Assembly (NCBI GenBank): GCA_014379665.1 | Contig: JACMLK010000457.1 | Span: 1 to 12,495 of the forward strand | Direction of reading: 5' to 3' | Source of the DNA: Saprospiraceae bacterium | Lineage (GTDB): Bacteria > Bacteroidota > Bacteroidia > Chitinophagales > Saprospiraceae | DNA: 12,495 nt | In this document: positions 1-6,516 of the stretch, in pieces | Position numbering within the stretch: the stretch's first letter is position 1 | Layout of the letters: each line of letters begins with the position of its first letter | Translations under genes and position numbers: made by a program | The notes under the pieces: model-generated | What the model saw: the letters and a program-made list of their open reading frames with translations, nothing else | What the model was told of the DNA's origin: nothing | Databases searched by the model: none

Positions 1-1
1 C

Positions 2-268
2 GATATTTATCACATGCAGATCAACGAAGGGGATATTATCAGAACCATTCGTGAAAATCATCAGTATTTTGGTCATTATCATACGGCAGGAGTGCCCGGG
101 AGAAATGAAATTGATACATCTCAGGAATTATATTATCCCGCCATCATGAAAGCTATTTTAGCCACAGGGTATACAGGATATGTAGCTCAGGAATTTATTC
201 ATACTTCAAAAACAAATAAGGAGAAAGAGAAAGCACTTGGGAAAGCCATTAAAATCTGCGATATTTAG
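2..268 (+). CDS. Hydroxypyruvate isomerase-like TIM barrel protein, C-terminal part (5' end outside window)
   Basis: The reading frame is open from the window edge, and the ATG at 14 is internal because in-frame codons for D-I-Y-H precede it. The segment [11 protein letters not shown] followed by [11 protein letters not shown] and a distal GYVAQEF matches the C-terminal half of the hydroxypyruvate isomerase family (xylose-isomerase-like TIM barrel). In that family His and Glu side chains bind a divalent metal and catalyse ketose/aldose interconversion; the Glu codon at 191-193 is the likely last-strand catalytic or metal residue. About 88 residues are visible of roughly 260-300 expected. It lies 40 bases upstream of a GMC oxidoreductase on the same strand, so it is probably co-transcribed and acts on the same sugar or its oxidised product. 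True hydroxypyruvate activity is not assured, since many members of this superfamily isomerise or epimerise other sugars. Whether it carries an export signal cannot be seen. Confidence 0.82.
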   Translation, partial: DIYHMQINEGDIIRTIRENHQYFGHYHTAGVPGRNEIDTSQELYYPAIMKAILATGYTGYVAQEFIHTSKTNKEKEKALGKAIKICDI

Positions 269-308
269 CATATTATTATCTCTATTAAAAGTTAAAACAA
301 ATTAAATT

Positions 309-2006
309 ATGTATTTCAATTCTGAAGGATCAAATGAAGTGACGTATGACGCCATAGTTATCGGCTCAGGAATCAGTGGTGGTTGGGCTGCAAAAGAACT
401 GTGTGAAAAGGGGTTAAAAACTATAGTGCTCGAACGAGGAAGAATGGTGAGACACGGTGAATATCCTACAGCCAATATGGAAGACTGGGAACTGCCCAAC
501 AGAAACAGAATGACGCCGGAGCAAATGAAGGAATACCCGATCCAACAACGGACCGGTTACACCATGACACCGGCTTACCAGCATTGGTGGCCAAAAGATA
601 CAGAAAATCCATATACAGAGACCAAGCCTTTTGATTGGATCCGCGCATATCATGTAGGCGGTCGTTCACTACTTTGGGGAAGGCAATCCTACAGACTAGG
701 TGATCTTGATTTTGAAGCTAATGGAAAAGAAGGCGTCGCCGTGGATTGGCCTGTCAGGTATGCTGATATTGCCCCGTGGTATGATCTGGTAGAAACTTTC
801 ATCGGAGTCAGTGGTCAAAACGAAGGTCTAAAACAACTTCCTGATGGTAAATTTTTGCCTCCCATGGAATATAATTGCCTTGAGCTGGATGTCAAGAAAA
901 AGCTCGAAGACAAATTGGGTAGAAAACTCATTATGGGACGAACAGCTCATCTCACAGAACCTAAAGGAAACAGAGGTACCTGCCAGACCAGGAACCGATG
1001 TATGAGAGGTTGCCCGTATGGAGCATATTTCAGCAGCAATGCCTCCACCCTACCCGCTGCTGAGGCCACGGGAAATCTGACTATCAGACCATATTCCATC
1101 GTGACGGATATCATTCTGGATGAGACCAATTCCAAAGCAAAGGGAGTAAGAATATATGATTCAGAAACAAAGAAAACCGTAGAGTACTTTGCAAAAATAG
1201 TTTTTATTTGCGCATCTACTTTAGGTTCAGCCCAAATTCTACTAAACAGCACTTCAGAACGATTCCCGAACGGGTTTGGTAATGACAGCGGAGAATTGGG
1301 TCATAATCTGATGGATCATCATTTCAGACTTGGAGCAAATGGAAAAAGCGATGAATTCAAAGATATGTATTTCAAAGGCAGAAGACCAACCGGAATATAT
1401 ATACCTAGATTTCAAAACATAGATGAAAAAAGTAAAAAAAGCTACCTGAGGGGTTTCGGATACCAGGGCGGCGGAGGACGTGAAGGCTGGGGACGTTATA
1501 TTGCTGAAGCAGAATATGGTAAGGGTTTTAAAGATGCTATTTCACAAACGGGTGACTGGACATTTGGAATCATGGCTTTCGGTGAATGTCTTCCATACCA
1601 CGAAAATAAAGTGACACTCAACAAAGATTTAAAGGACATATACGGTCTGCCTACGCTCAATATGGATGCAGAATGGAAAGCCAATGAATATGACATGCGA
1701 AAAGACATGACAGCCGATGCCGCAGAAATGCTGGAATCAGCCGGACTTAAAGATGTCAAAACATATGATTCAGGCTGTAATCCCGGTTTAGGGATCCATG
1801 AAATGGGCACTGCAAGAATGGGAAGAGATCCCAAGACTTCTGTACTGAATAAATGGAATCAGATACACGCTGTAAAAAATGTATTTGTGACTGACGGTTC
1901 ATTTATGACATCAGCAGCCTGCGTAAATCCTTCACTTACTTATATGGCATTCACAGCAAGAGCTGCCAATTATGCCGTGGAAGAATTGAAAAAAGGAAAT
2001 TTATAA
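309..2006 (+). CDS. GMC-family FAD sugar dehydrogenase, large subunit (candidate glucoside 3-dehydrogenase)
   Basis: A 565-residue protein of usual length for the GMC/gluconate dehydrogenase flavoprotein branch. Seen: an N-terminal Rossmann FAD motif GSGISGG at residues 19-25 with the acidic strand end LERG at 41-44; HVGGRSLLWGR at about 115-125, the second FAD/active-site loop; a cysteine cluster C225-x5-C231-x3-C235; and the C-terminal GMC catalytic pair His497 (HEMGTARMG) and Asn540 (VNPSLTYMA). From memory, the three-cysteine spacing matches that binding a 3Fe-4S cluster in the Burkholderia FAD glucose dehydrogenase, which would let electrons leave to a cytochrome instead of O2. It has no signal peptide of its own. 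The next gene, 30 bases downstream, encodes a Tat-signal small subunit, so folded co-export as a hitchhiker is likely. Related complexes oxidise glucose C1, gluconate C2 or glucoside C3; the flanking isomerase-like genes favour a 3-keto-glycoside route (inference). No cytochrome c gene is seen nearby. Confidence 0.9.
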   Translation: MYFNSEGSNEVTYDAIVIGSGISGGWAAKELCEKGLKTIVLERGRMVRHGEYPTANMEDWELPNRNRMTPEQMKEYPIQQRTGYTMTPAYQHWWPKDTENPYTETKPFDWIRAYHVGGRSLLWGRQSYRLGDLDFEANGKEGVAVDWPVRYADIAPWYDLVETFIGVSGQNEGLKQLPDGKFLPPMEYNCLELDVKKKLEDKLGRKLIMGRTAHLTEPKGNRGTCQTRNRCMRGCPYGAYFSSNASTLPAAEATGNLTIRPYSIVTDIILDETNSKAKGVRIYDSETKKTVEYFAKIVFICASTLGSAQILLNSTSERFPNGFGNDSGELGHNLMDHHFRLGANGKSDEFKDMYFKGRRPTGIYIPRFQNIDEKSKKSYLRGFGYQGGGGREGWGRYIAEAEYGKGFKDAISQTGDWTFGIMAFGECLPYHENKVTLNKDLKDIYGLPTLNMDAEWKANEYDMRKDMTADAAEMLESAGLKDVKTYDSGCNPGLGIHEMGTARMGRDPKTSVLNKWNQIHAVKNVFVTDGSFMTSAACVNPSLTYMAFTARAANYAVEELKKGNL

Positions 2007-2036
2007 TCATTTAATTCATTAAAATAAGATAATAAA

Positions 2037-2612
2037 ATGGATCGGAGAGAAGCACTTAAAGCCACTTCATTATTCCTTGGATATACATTAACAGCTGGTT
2101 CAGCTGCAGCTTTGTTAGGAGGCTGTAAAGCAGAGACTTCAACAGGCTGGCAACCAAAGACATTATCATCACAACAAAGTGAGCTGCTGGCTGAGATTTG
2201 CGAGAGTATATTACCAAAGACAGATACACCGGGTGCAAAAGACGCCCTATGCCACAGATATATTGATGAGTTGCTGACAAACTTTTATGAAGGTGAAAAG
2301 CAAAAATACTTTTTAGAATCACTTGACGTATTTGATGACAAGTCCAAATCAAAATATTCAAAAGCGTTTGTGGCATTAAATAGTAATGAAAGAGAAGAAA
2401 TCCTTGGCATGTTAGCAAAGGAAGCCAAGGATTATAAAGATGATACTGGTAAGAAACCCCACATCTTTAAAGCTATCAGGGAAGCCACAGTAGCCGGATA
2501 TTTTAGTAGTGAAGTCGGTGCAAATGGTGGACTTTGTTCTTTTCTTCCTATTCCCGGCCCTTATCAGGGATGTATAGATTATACTACTGTAGGTAAAGCA
2601 TATGTTTTGTAA
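2037..2612 (+). CDS. Gluconate 2-dehydrogenase subunit 3 family protein, Tat lipoprotein
   Basis: A 191-residue small subunit of a membrane or periplasmic flavin sugar dehydrogenase. The N-terminus shows a twin-arginine signal (R3-R4 in DRREALK), a hydrophobic stretch at about 10-27 and a lipobox LGGC with Cys30, so it should be exported folded by Tat and lipid-anchored. The C-terminal block TVAGYFSSEVGANG followed by PGPYQGC is the characteristic signature of the gluconate_2-dh3 family. In known complexes this subunit binds the GMC flavoprotein and carries it across the membrane, and it is needed for stability. Its start is the only sensible ATG, 30 bases after the GMC gene, and the TIM-barrel lipoprotein gene follows after 18 bases. 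This is strong operon evidence for a two-subunit dehydrogenase. It has no catalytic residues of its own. Confidence 0.9.
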   Translation: MDRREALKATSLFLGYTLTAGSAAALLGGCKAETSTGWQPKTLSSQQSELLAEICESILPKTDTPGAKDALCHRYIDELLTNFYEGEKQKYFLESLDVFDDKSKSKYSKAFVALNSNEREEILGMLAKEAKDYKDDTGKKPHIFKAIREATVAGYFSSEVGANGGLCSFLPIPGPYQGCIDYTTVGKAYVL

Positions 2613-2630
2613 TTTAAAATAAAATTAAAC

Positions 2631-3572
2631 ATGACTAAATATTTAATGCTGATATGTTTCTCGTTAACCATTTTCGCTTGTAAAAACACATCAAAAAATG
2701 CAGATAATGTTCCTGTTTCAACCCAAGATACATCTTCCATGAAAATTTCATTGGCACAATGGTCTTTCCATATTGCACTGGATAGTGGCAAAATGGACAA
2801 TCTGCAGTTTGCAGAAAAAGCAGGCGCTTTAGGTTTTGCAGGGGTGGAATATGTCAACAAATTCTTTAAAGATAAGGCTCAGGATACTTCTTATCTTAAT
2901 CAGATGACAGCCAAAGCAAATGCTGCGGGAGTGAAGCAATTGCTTATTATGATTGACGCAGAAGGGGATCTTGGTGATACTGACGAAATGAAAAGAAAGG
3001 AAGCCGTCAATAATCATAAAAAATGGGTGGATGCTGCAGCCTATTTAGGTTGTCATTCCATCAGGGTGAATGCAGCAGGTAATGGTTCCGCTGAACAGGT
3101 AGCTGAGAGTGTGCATAAAAGTCTGTCCGCTTTGGCTGACTATGCTGCATCAAAAAATATCAATGTCATTGTAGAAAATCATGGAGGCTATTCATCAAAC
3201 GGGAAATGGCTGGCTGATATAATGGCTAAAGTAAATAAACCAAATTGCGGAACACTACCTGATTTCGGTAATTTTTGCATCAAAAAAGAAGGCGAGAAGT
3301 GTATAGAAGAATATGACAGATACAAAGGGGTTTCTGAACTTATGCCATATGCCAAAGCAGTAAGTGCCAAATCTTATGACTTTGGCGAGATGGGTTTCGA
3401 AACTACCATTGATTACCTCAAAATGATTGGTATAGTCAAAGATGCAGGATACAAAGGTTTTATTGGTGTAGAATACGAAGGTACGAGACTTAGTGAAGAA
3501 GAAGGAGTAATAGCAACCAAAAAGCTGATTGAAATGTGTCTTACAGAACTGGAAATGCCGGAAAAACAATAA
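2631..3572 (+). CDS. Lipoprotein TIM-barrel sugar isomerase/epimerase (xylose isomerase-like)
   Basis: A 313-residue protein. Residues 1-17 form a short signal ending in a lipobox-like TIFAC (Cys17), then a polar linker rich in Lys, Ser and Asn, so it is probably lipid-anchored outside the cytoplasm. From about residue 36 (ISLAQWSFH) the sequence follows the AP endonuclease 2/xylose isomerase-like TIM barrel: VIVENHGG with Glu182, LPDFGNF with Asp211, and the last-strand GVEYEG with Glu281. These are the expected metal and proton-transfer positions. The usual His on strand seven is not obvious (SAKSYDF occupies the site). The superfamily includes hydroxypyruvate isomerase, tagatose and psicose 3-epimerases and the 3-keto-guloside epimerase YcjR. 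As the last gene of the dehydrogenase operon, it may process a keto-sugar made by the GMC enzyme (inference). The substrate cannot be read from sequence. Confidence 0.85.
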   Translation: MTKYLMLICFSLTIFACKNTSKNADNVPVSTQDTSSMKISLAQWSFHIALDSGKMDNLQFAEKAGALGFAGVEYVNKFFKDKAQDTSYLNQMTAKANAAGVKQLLIMIDAEGDLGDTDEMKRKEAVNNHKKWVDAAAYLGCHSIRVNAAGNGSAEQVAESVHKSLSALADYAASKNINVIVENHGGYSSNGKWLADIMAKVNKPNCGTLPDFGNFCIKKEGEKCIEEYDRYKGVSELMPYAKAVSAKSYDFGEMGFETTIDYLKMIGIVKDAGYKGFIGVEYEGTRLSEEEGVIATKKLIEMCLTELEMPEKQ

Positions 3573-3579
3573 GTTTAAT

Positions 3580-3606
3580 AAGTTATTTTAAATAACTTGT
3601 TTTTAA
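3580..3606 (+). terminator. Probable weak intrinsic terminator of the dehydrogenase operon
   Basis: An AT-rich hairpin AAGTTATT-TTA-AATAACTT spans 3580-3598 and is followed by GTTTTTAAAAA. It begins seven bases after the stop codon of the TIM-barrel lipoprotein gene. The stem has one G:C pair only, so termination may be inefficient. Confidence 0.5.
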
Positions 3607-3749
3607 AAATAACATTTAGCCCTGATGAATCAGCTCTTCAGAGTTCTCATCCTTGCAAAGCTCTGAAGTCGTTAAAAAGTGAACAAGGAGGGTGATTTTG
3701 AATATAATACCGACAGAATTTTTCTTCATTTAAATTATCGTCGGTATAA
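3607..3749. repeat. Gene-free stretch with two inverted repeats (3636-3668 and 3707-3747)
   Basis: No convincing coding frame is present. CTTCAGAG (3636-3643) and CTCTGAAG (3661-3668) form a perfect 8-bp stem with a 17-base loop. ATACCGAC (3707-3714) and GTCGGTAT (3740-3747) form a second perfect 8-bp stem with a 25-base loop ending just before the first large repeat. Neither stem is followed by a T-run on either strand in a way typical of a terminator. The 11-mer CTCTGAAGTCG at 3661-3671 recurs inverted at 9521-9531 in another intergenic region of this window, hinting at decayed dispersed repeats. Confidence 0.5.
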
Positions 3750-3974
3750 GAGATAACGTTTTATCCCTAAATGTTACTTCAATATTATCTATTCAACTAT
3801 TTTCTCCTTGTGTAGGACCCATAGACAGTCGGAATCTGCGCATGTTAAAAGTGATCCCGGAGGGATCATACTATGTTAGAAATAAATGCATCCCCCACCC
3901 ACCTGGTCCTGGAGGGATCAAACAAAACATTCAGATATTCGTTTGCTTTCATCCTTAATGCTTATTGTAGTGTA
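3750..3974. repeat. Imperfect direct repeat, copy 1 (paired GATCC hairpins)
   Basis: This aligns with 4040-4264 at a constant offset of 290 bases over most of its length. The best-kept blocks are ACGTTTTATCCCTAAA near the left end, CTATTCAACTATTTTCTCC, CTATGTTAGAAATAA and TTCAGATATTC. It contains two hairpins: TGATCCC-GGA-GGGATCA at 3852-3868 (perfect 7-bp stem) and TGGTCCT-GGA-GGGATCA at 3904-3920 (pairs as RNA if two G:U are allowed). The block sits between the ends of two convergent operons. It resembles non-coding dispersed repeats of Bacteroidota genomes as I remember them; no transposase frame is present. Confidence 0.75.
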
Positions 3975-4039
3975 TTATACGAATCATCTTAAGTTAATTA
4001 AAGCTTTATCTCGAATTGGATCGAATAACTTGTATTAAA
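3975..4039. other. Spacer between the two repeat copies
   Basis: An AT-rich spacer of 65 bases with no coding potential. Its last part, TATTAAAGAGA, weakly resembles the TATAAGAGA that precedes copy 1, so the duplicated unit may extend slightly further left than the marked start. Confidence 0.4.
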
Positions 4040-4264
4040 GAGAAAACGTTTTATCCCTAAACGTTCTTCTATACAATCTATTCAACTATTTTCTCCTTGT
4101 GTACCACCGGTAGATATTCGGACTCTGTGCACGTTAAATATTGATCCCAGAGGGATCACACTATGTTAGAAATAAGTGCATCCCCGCCACTCATTTGATC
4201 CAGGAGGGATCAAATAAATCGTTCAGATATTCATTTTTTTCAGCCTCAATGCTACCTCCGTGTA
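4040..4264. repeat. Imperfect direct repeat, copy 2 (paired GATCC hairpins)
   Basis: This is the second copy of the unit at 3750-3974. Its first hairpin, TGATCCC-AGA-GGGATCA, lies at 4142-4158, exactly 290 bases after its partner and still perfectly paired although the loop changed. The second, at 4196-4212, keeps six of seven pairs (TGATCC/GGATCA). Substitutions are spread through the flanks, with short compensating length changes, so the duplication is not recent. The copy ends 22 bases before the stop codon of the convergent DAO-type oxidoreductase. Confidence 0.75.
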
Positions 4265-4286
4265 TCACGAGAAATAACTTTGAATC

Positions 4287-5324
4287 TTAAAGGATCAGAT
4301 CTTCAGGGTTTTTATTTACCAGATAATGAGCAAACTGTCTGGCGACAAACGGACTGATAGAAGCTCCCTTGGTACCCAGTCCATTAAATATATACATACC
4401 TTGTATGGTTGGATGCAATTTTATAATAGGGCGCCTCGAATGTAAAGTAGGTCTTATAGCGGCTTTATGATCAATAATGTCATAAGGTATTTTTAATATC
4501 CTGTCCAGTTGAGCTGTCAGCTTTAAACGGCCCTGTTCCGTCGGCAGGTCATCTGTTGCATCCCATTCATAACCCGAACCTACCCAGTACATATCATCAT
4601 ACAGGTGTACTATGAAGATTTTGTCTTTATACATCTTCCTGAAACCTGCACCCGGAATTTTCACTAATAGTACTTCGCCTTTGGCAGGCCCGAAATCTAC
4701 ATGTTGATAGAAGGGATTATCCTGCCCTTTATAACCTTCACAAAATATGATTTCTTTGAAGGAATGGTTTTTATATATAAAAGAGGATGGCTCTGTTGAC
4801 AAAAGATGATGTTCAAATATTTCAGCATAATAATCATTGGTGCTGATAAAGACTTGTTTATATGCACGGATTATGTCAGCGAGGTGAACCTGTAACGTAC
4901 CTTTAAATTCACCATAACCAAAAGCTTTATTGACTTTATTCTCAAACTCACTGACATCCGGATCCTGAACCATAAATTCTGCTACATCCGGATCTGCTGT
5001 TCTGGCCAGCCAGTTATTTTCAGTTTCTGAATTGTCTAACGCTCTGACGATGTTGATCTCCGAGTAAGCCTGAATATGTAATAGAGCGGAAATTTCATCA
5101 TAGACTTCTCTGGCTACGGGTAAAAAATCATTGATCCGCCAACTTTTTACAAAGTTTTTTCCGGTGATTGGATTGACAATACCGGCAGCTATTATAGATG
5201 AAGAACCATGATGGTCATTGTCTATAACAAGTACGGACTTACCCTCTTTTAAAAGAAAATGGACAAGTAATGTACCGGCAATACCCTGCCCTATGATAGC
5301 AAAATCGTAAAGTTTATTTTCCAT
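4287..5324 (-). CDS. DAO-type FAD-dependent oxidoreductase (glycine/D-amino acid oxidase-like)
   Basis: A 345-residue protein, ATG start. The N-terminus has the FAD Rossmann motif IIGQGIAG (Gly12, Gly14, Gly17) followed by an acidic strand end VIDND near residue 35. AAGIVNPITGK at about 46-56 is the typical substrate-side FAD loop of the DAO fold, and the C-terminal GLGTKGASISPFVA segment is the conserved final FAD-binding loop. It resembles stand-alone relatives of the C-terminal oxidase domain of MnmC and of ThiO, but no methyltransferase domain is attached. The substrate is unknown; an amine or amino acid is likely from family membership. It is the last gene of a three-gene operon, starting five bases after the YjbR-family gene stops. 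FAD depends on riboflavin, and a riboflavin gene heads this operon, although that link may be coincidental. Confidence 0.85.
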   Translation of the reverse strand: MENKLYDFAIIGQGIAGTLLVHFLLKEGKSVLVIDNDHHGSSSIIAAGIVNPITGKNFVKSWRINDFLPVAREVYDEISALLHIQAYSEINIVRALDNSETENNWLARTADPDVAEFMVQDPDVSEFENKVNKAFGYGEFKGTLQVHLADIIRAYKQVFISTNDYYAEIFEHHLLSTEPSSFIYKNHSFKEIIFCEGYKGQDNPFYQHVDFGPAKGEVLLVKIPGAGFRKMYKDKIFIVHLYDDMYWVGSGYEWDATDDLPTEQGRLKLTAQLDRILKIPYDIIDHKAAIRPTLHSRRPIIKLHPTIQGMYIFNGLGTKGASISPFVARQFAHYLVNKNPEDLIL

Positions 5325-5329
5325 ACAGA

Positions 5330-5686
5330 TTAAAGGAGTGCTAATAATTCCTTTTCTTTTTTTGGTAAGGATACCACTACCAATTCATAGGAATGATCAA
5401 TAAGTTTACGCACTAAGTTATCTTCCACACGGCCTTCAAGAGTCACTGTATTCCAATGTGCTTTATTCATATGGAATCCCGGCTGTATATCTTCATAAAT
5501 TTCTCGCAATTCATTGGCCCATTCAGGATCACATTTAAGATTTGCCGTTGCTGGAACGCTGTCAAGCCCTGTCAGAGCAAACATTTTGCCCATTACTTTA
5601 AATACCAAAGTATCCCCGCCAAACGGGAAAGATTGTGTTACTCCCTTTTTAGTGAGGCAGATGGTGGTAAATGTTTCAATATCCAC
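5330..5686 (-). CDS. YjbR/MmcQ family protein
   Basis: A small protein of 118 residues, the usual length for the YjbR/MmcQ (CyaY-like fold) family. Seen: N-terminal MDIETFTTICLTKKGVTQSFPFG, a family hallmark with the PFG turn; VFKVMGKMFALTGL in the middle; and the H-W block HMNKAHWNTVTL followed by a C-terminal helix. The start is GTG (5686-5684). An upstream stop shares the frame two codons before, and the MDIE start fits the family, so GTG is well supported. It lies 12 bases after ribA and five bases before the FAD oxidoreductase. Members are often annotated as DNA-binding on structural grounds, but the biological role is not established. Confidence 0.88.
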   Translation of the reverse strand: MDIETFTTICLTKKGVTQSFPFGGDTLVFKVMGKMFALTGLDSVPATANLKCDPEWANELREIYEDIQPGFHMNKAHWNTVTLEGRVEDNLVRKLIDHSYELVVVSLPKKEKELLALL

Positions 5687-5698
5687 AGGTTACTCAGT

Positions 5699-6301
5699 TT
5701 AAAGTAAATGTCCCATGACATCCTGTTTTACCTTCAGATACTTTTCGTTTTCTGATTTGGGAGAGATGATGATAGGTATTCTTTTATTCAGCTTGATTGA
5801 AGAATTGTCAATGGCAGATATTTTGTCGGGATTATTGGTAATCAAATCTATTCGTTGCACGCCAAGGTCCTTTAAAATTTCAATGGCAATGTCAAAGTCA
5901 CGCTCATCAGGCTCAAAACCCAGGTGTACATTTGCCTCAAATGTGTTCAATCCATTGTCCTGCAAATTATAGGCATCCAGTTTATTAATTAACCCTATAC
6001 CCCTTCCTTCCTGTCGCAAATAAATCATGATGCCATGTACACGCGCAATAATGTTCATTGATTCTTCAAACTGATCACCGCAATCACAACGTTTTGAACC
6101 AAAAAGATCTCCCGTGATACATTCAGAATGTATCCTGACCGGTACAGAATCCGATGTAATGGTTTTTTTATGCACCAGAGCAATGTGTGGTTGCTGCTCA
6201 CTGTGCTCTTCAGCAAATGCAAAGATATTAAACTCTCCCCATTTAGTAGGCAAATTTGCCTGAACCTGACGCTTAAACAATATTTTCAATTTTAATAGCA
6301 C
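5699..6301 (-). CDS. ribA: GTP cyclohydrolase II, riboflavin biosynthesis
   Basis: Converts GTP to 2,5-diamino-6-ribosylamino-4(3H)-pyrimidinone 5'-phosphate, formate and pyrophosphate, the first committed step to riboflavin; cytoplasmic. Seen: zinc ligands Cys61, Cys72 and Cys74 in CITGDLFGSKRCDC; the GTP-binding block RQEGRGIGL at 96-104; NTFEANVHLGF; and Asp132/Arg134 in PDERDF, equivalent to the catalytic Asp126/Arg128 of E. coli RibA; then the LITNNPDK motif. With 200 residues it is a stand-alone enzyme, not a RibBA fusion. The longest frame begins with GTG at 6301 and no in-frame ATG exists upstream. Homology suggests the true start may be a TTG at codon 5 or 8 (just before FKRQVQANLPT). 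A -7-like box TATCTTTG overlaps the GTG. It heads a three-gene operon. Confidence 0.96.
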   Translation of the reverse strand: MLLKLKILFKRQVQANLPTKWGEFNIFAFAEEHSEQQPHIALVHKKTITSDSVPVRIHSECITGDLFGSKRCDCGDQFEESMNIIARVHGIMIYLRQEGRGIGLINKLDAYNLQDNGLNTFEANVHLGFEPDERDFDIAIEILKDLGVQRIDLITNNPDKISAIDNSSIKLNKRIPIIISPKSENEKYLKVKQDVMGHLL

Positions 6302-6308
6302 AAAGATA
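6301..6308 (-). promoter_or_regulatory. Possible -7 promoter box for ribA operon
   Basis: On the minus strand TATCTTTG matches the Bacteroidota -7 consensus TAnnTTTG at every fixed position. No clear TTTG -33 element lies about 20 bases upstream. If used, transcription would begin downstream of the GTG start, which would favour a TTG start for RibA. No FMN riboswitch-like structure fits in the short leader. Confidence 0.3.
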
Positions 6309-6371
6309 ACAAATTGAAAAACGGGAATGTTTTTTATACTCCTATTTACTTCCGGAATATGATTATTTATT

Positions 6372-6379
6372 TACTTTTG
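6372..6379 (+). promoter_or_regulatory. Possible -7 promoter box for tRNA-Arg
   Basis: TACTTTTG matches the Bacteroidota TAnnTTTG -7 consensus and lies 16 bases before the mature tRNA 5' end, a fitting distance for a short leader. The -33 region shows no good TTTG. Confidence 0.45.
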
Positions 6380-6395
6380 CACCTCCATATTTTCA

Positions 6396-6467
6396 GGTCT
6401 CATAGTTCAACGGATAGAATAGGAGTTTCCTAAACTCTTGATCCAAGTTCGATTCTTGGTGAGGCCA
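6396..6467 (+). tRNA. tRNA-Arg (anticodon CCT)
   Basis: A complete 72-base cloverleaf can be folded by hand. The acceptor stem GGTCTCA pairs with TGAGGCC (one G:T). The D stem is GTTC/GAAT with GG in the D loop. The anticodon stem GGAGT/ACTCT encloses the loop TTCCTAA, giving anticodon CCT (reads AGG). The T stem CCAAG/CTTGG is perfect, with loop TTCGATT. The discriminator is A. The 3' CCA is not encoded (CAC follows the discriminator), so it must be added by the CCA-adding enzyme. It is a single tRNA gene divergent to ribA and directly followed by a terminator. Confidence 0.95.
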
Positions 6468-6473
6468 CACCAC

Positions 6474-6516
6474 AAAAAAGACCTGTACATTAACGTATCA
6501 GGTCTTTTTTGTTTTT
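6474..6516 (+). terminator. Strong rho-independent terminator after tRNA-Arg, probably bidirectional
   Basis: AAAAAAGACCTG (6474-6485) pairs perfectly with CAGGTCTTTTTT (6499-6510), with a further TAC/GTA in the loop region, and is followed by GTTTTT. The A-run on the left makes a T-run on the minus strand, so it can also stop transcription from the convergent secreted-protein gene. Confidence 0.9.

Noticed and set aside
414..1834. Several antisense frames opposite the GMC oxidoreductase gene
   Set aside because: They are shadows of a strongly supported gene; none shows a recognisable domain or a leader.
3873..3992. Small frame starting ATG TTA GAA ATA within repeat copy 1, preceded by a GGAGG-like sequence
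   Set aside because: In copy 2 the same frame stops after 11 codons (TGA at 4196-4198), codon use is not gene-like, and the start lies inside a hairpin-bearing repeat.
3750..4264. CRISPR array or insertion sequence
   Set aside because: Only two long, diverged copies are present with no short identical repeats, no terminal inverted repeats at the ends and no transposase frame.
6302..6395. FMN riboswitch in front of ribA
   Set aside because: Fewer than 100 bases separate ribA from the tRNA gene, and none of the conserved FMN-riboswitch blocks can be recognised on the minus strand.
6468..6473. Encoded CCA end for the tRNA
   Set aside because: The discriminator A at 6467 is followed by CAC; the CCA seen slightly later is out of register with the acceptor stem.
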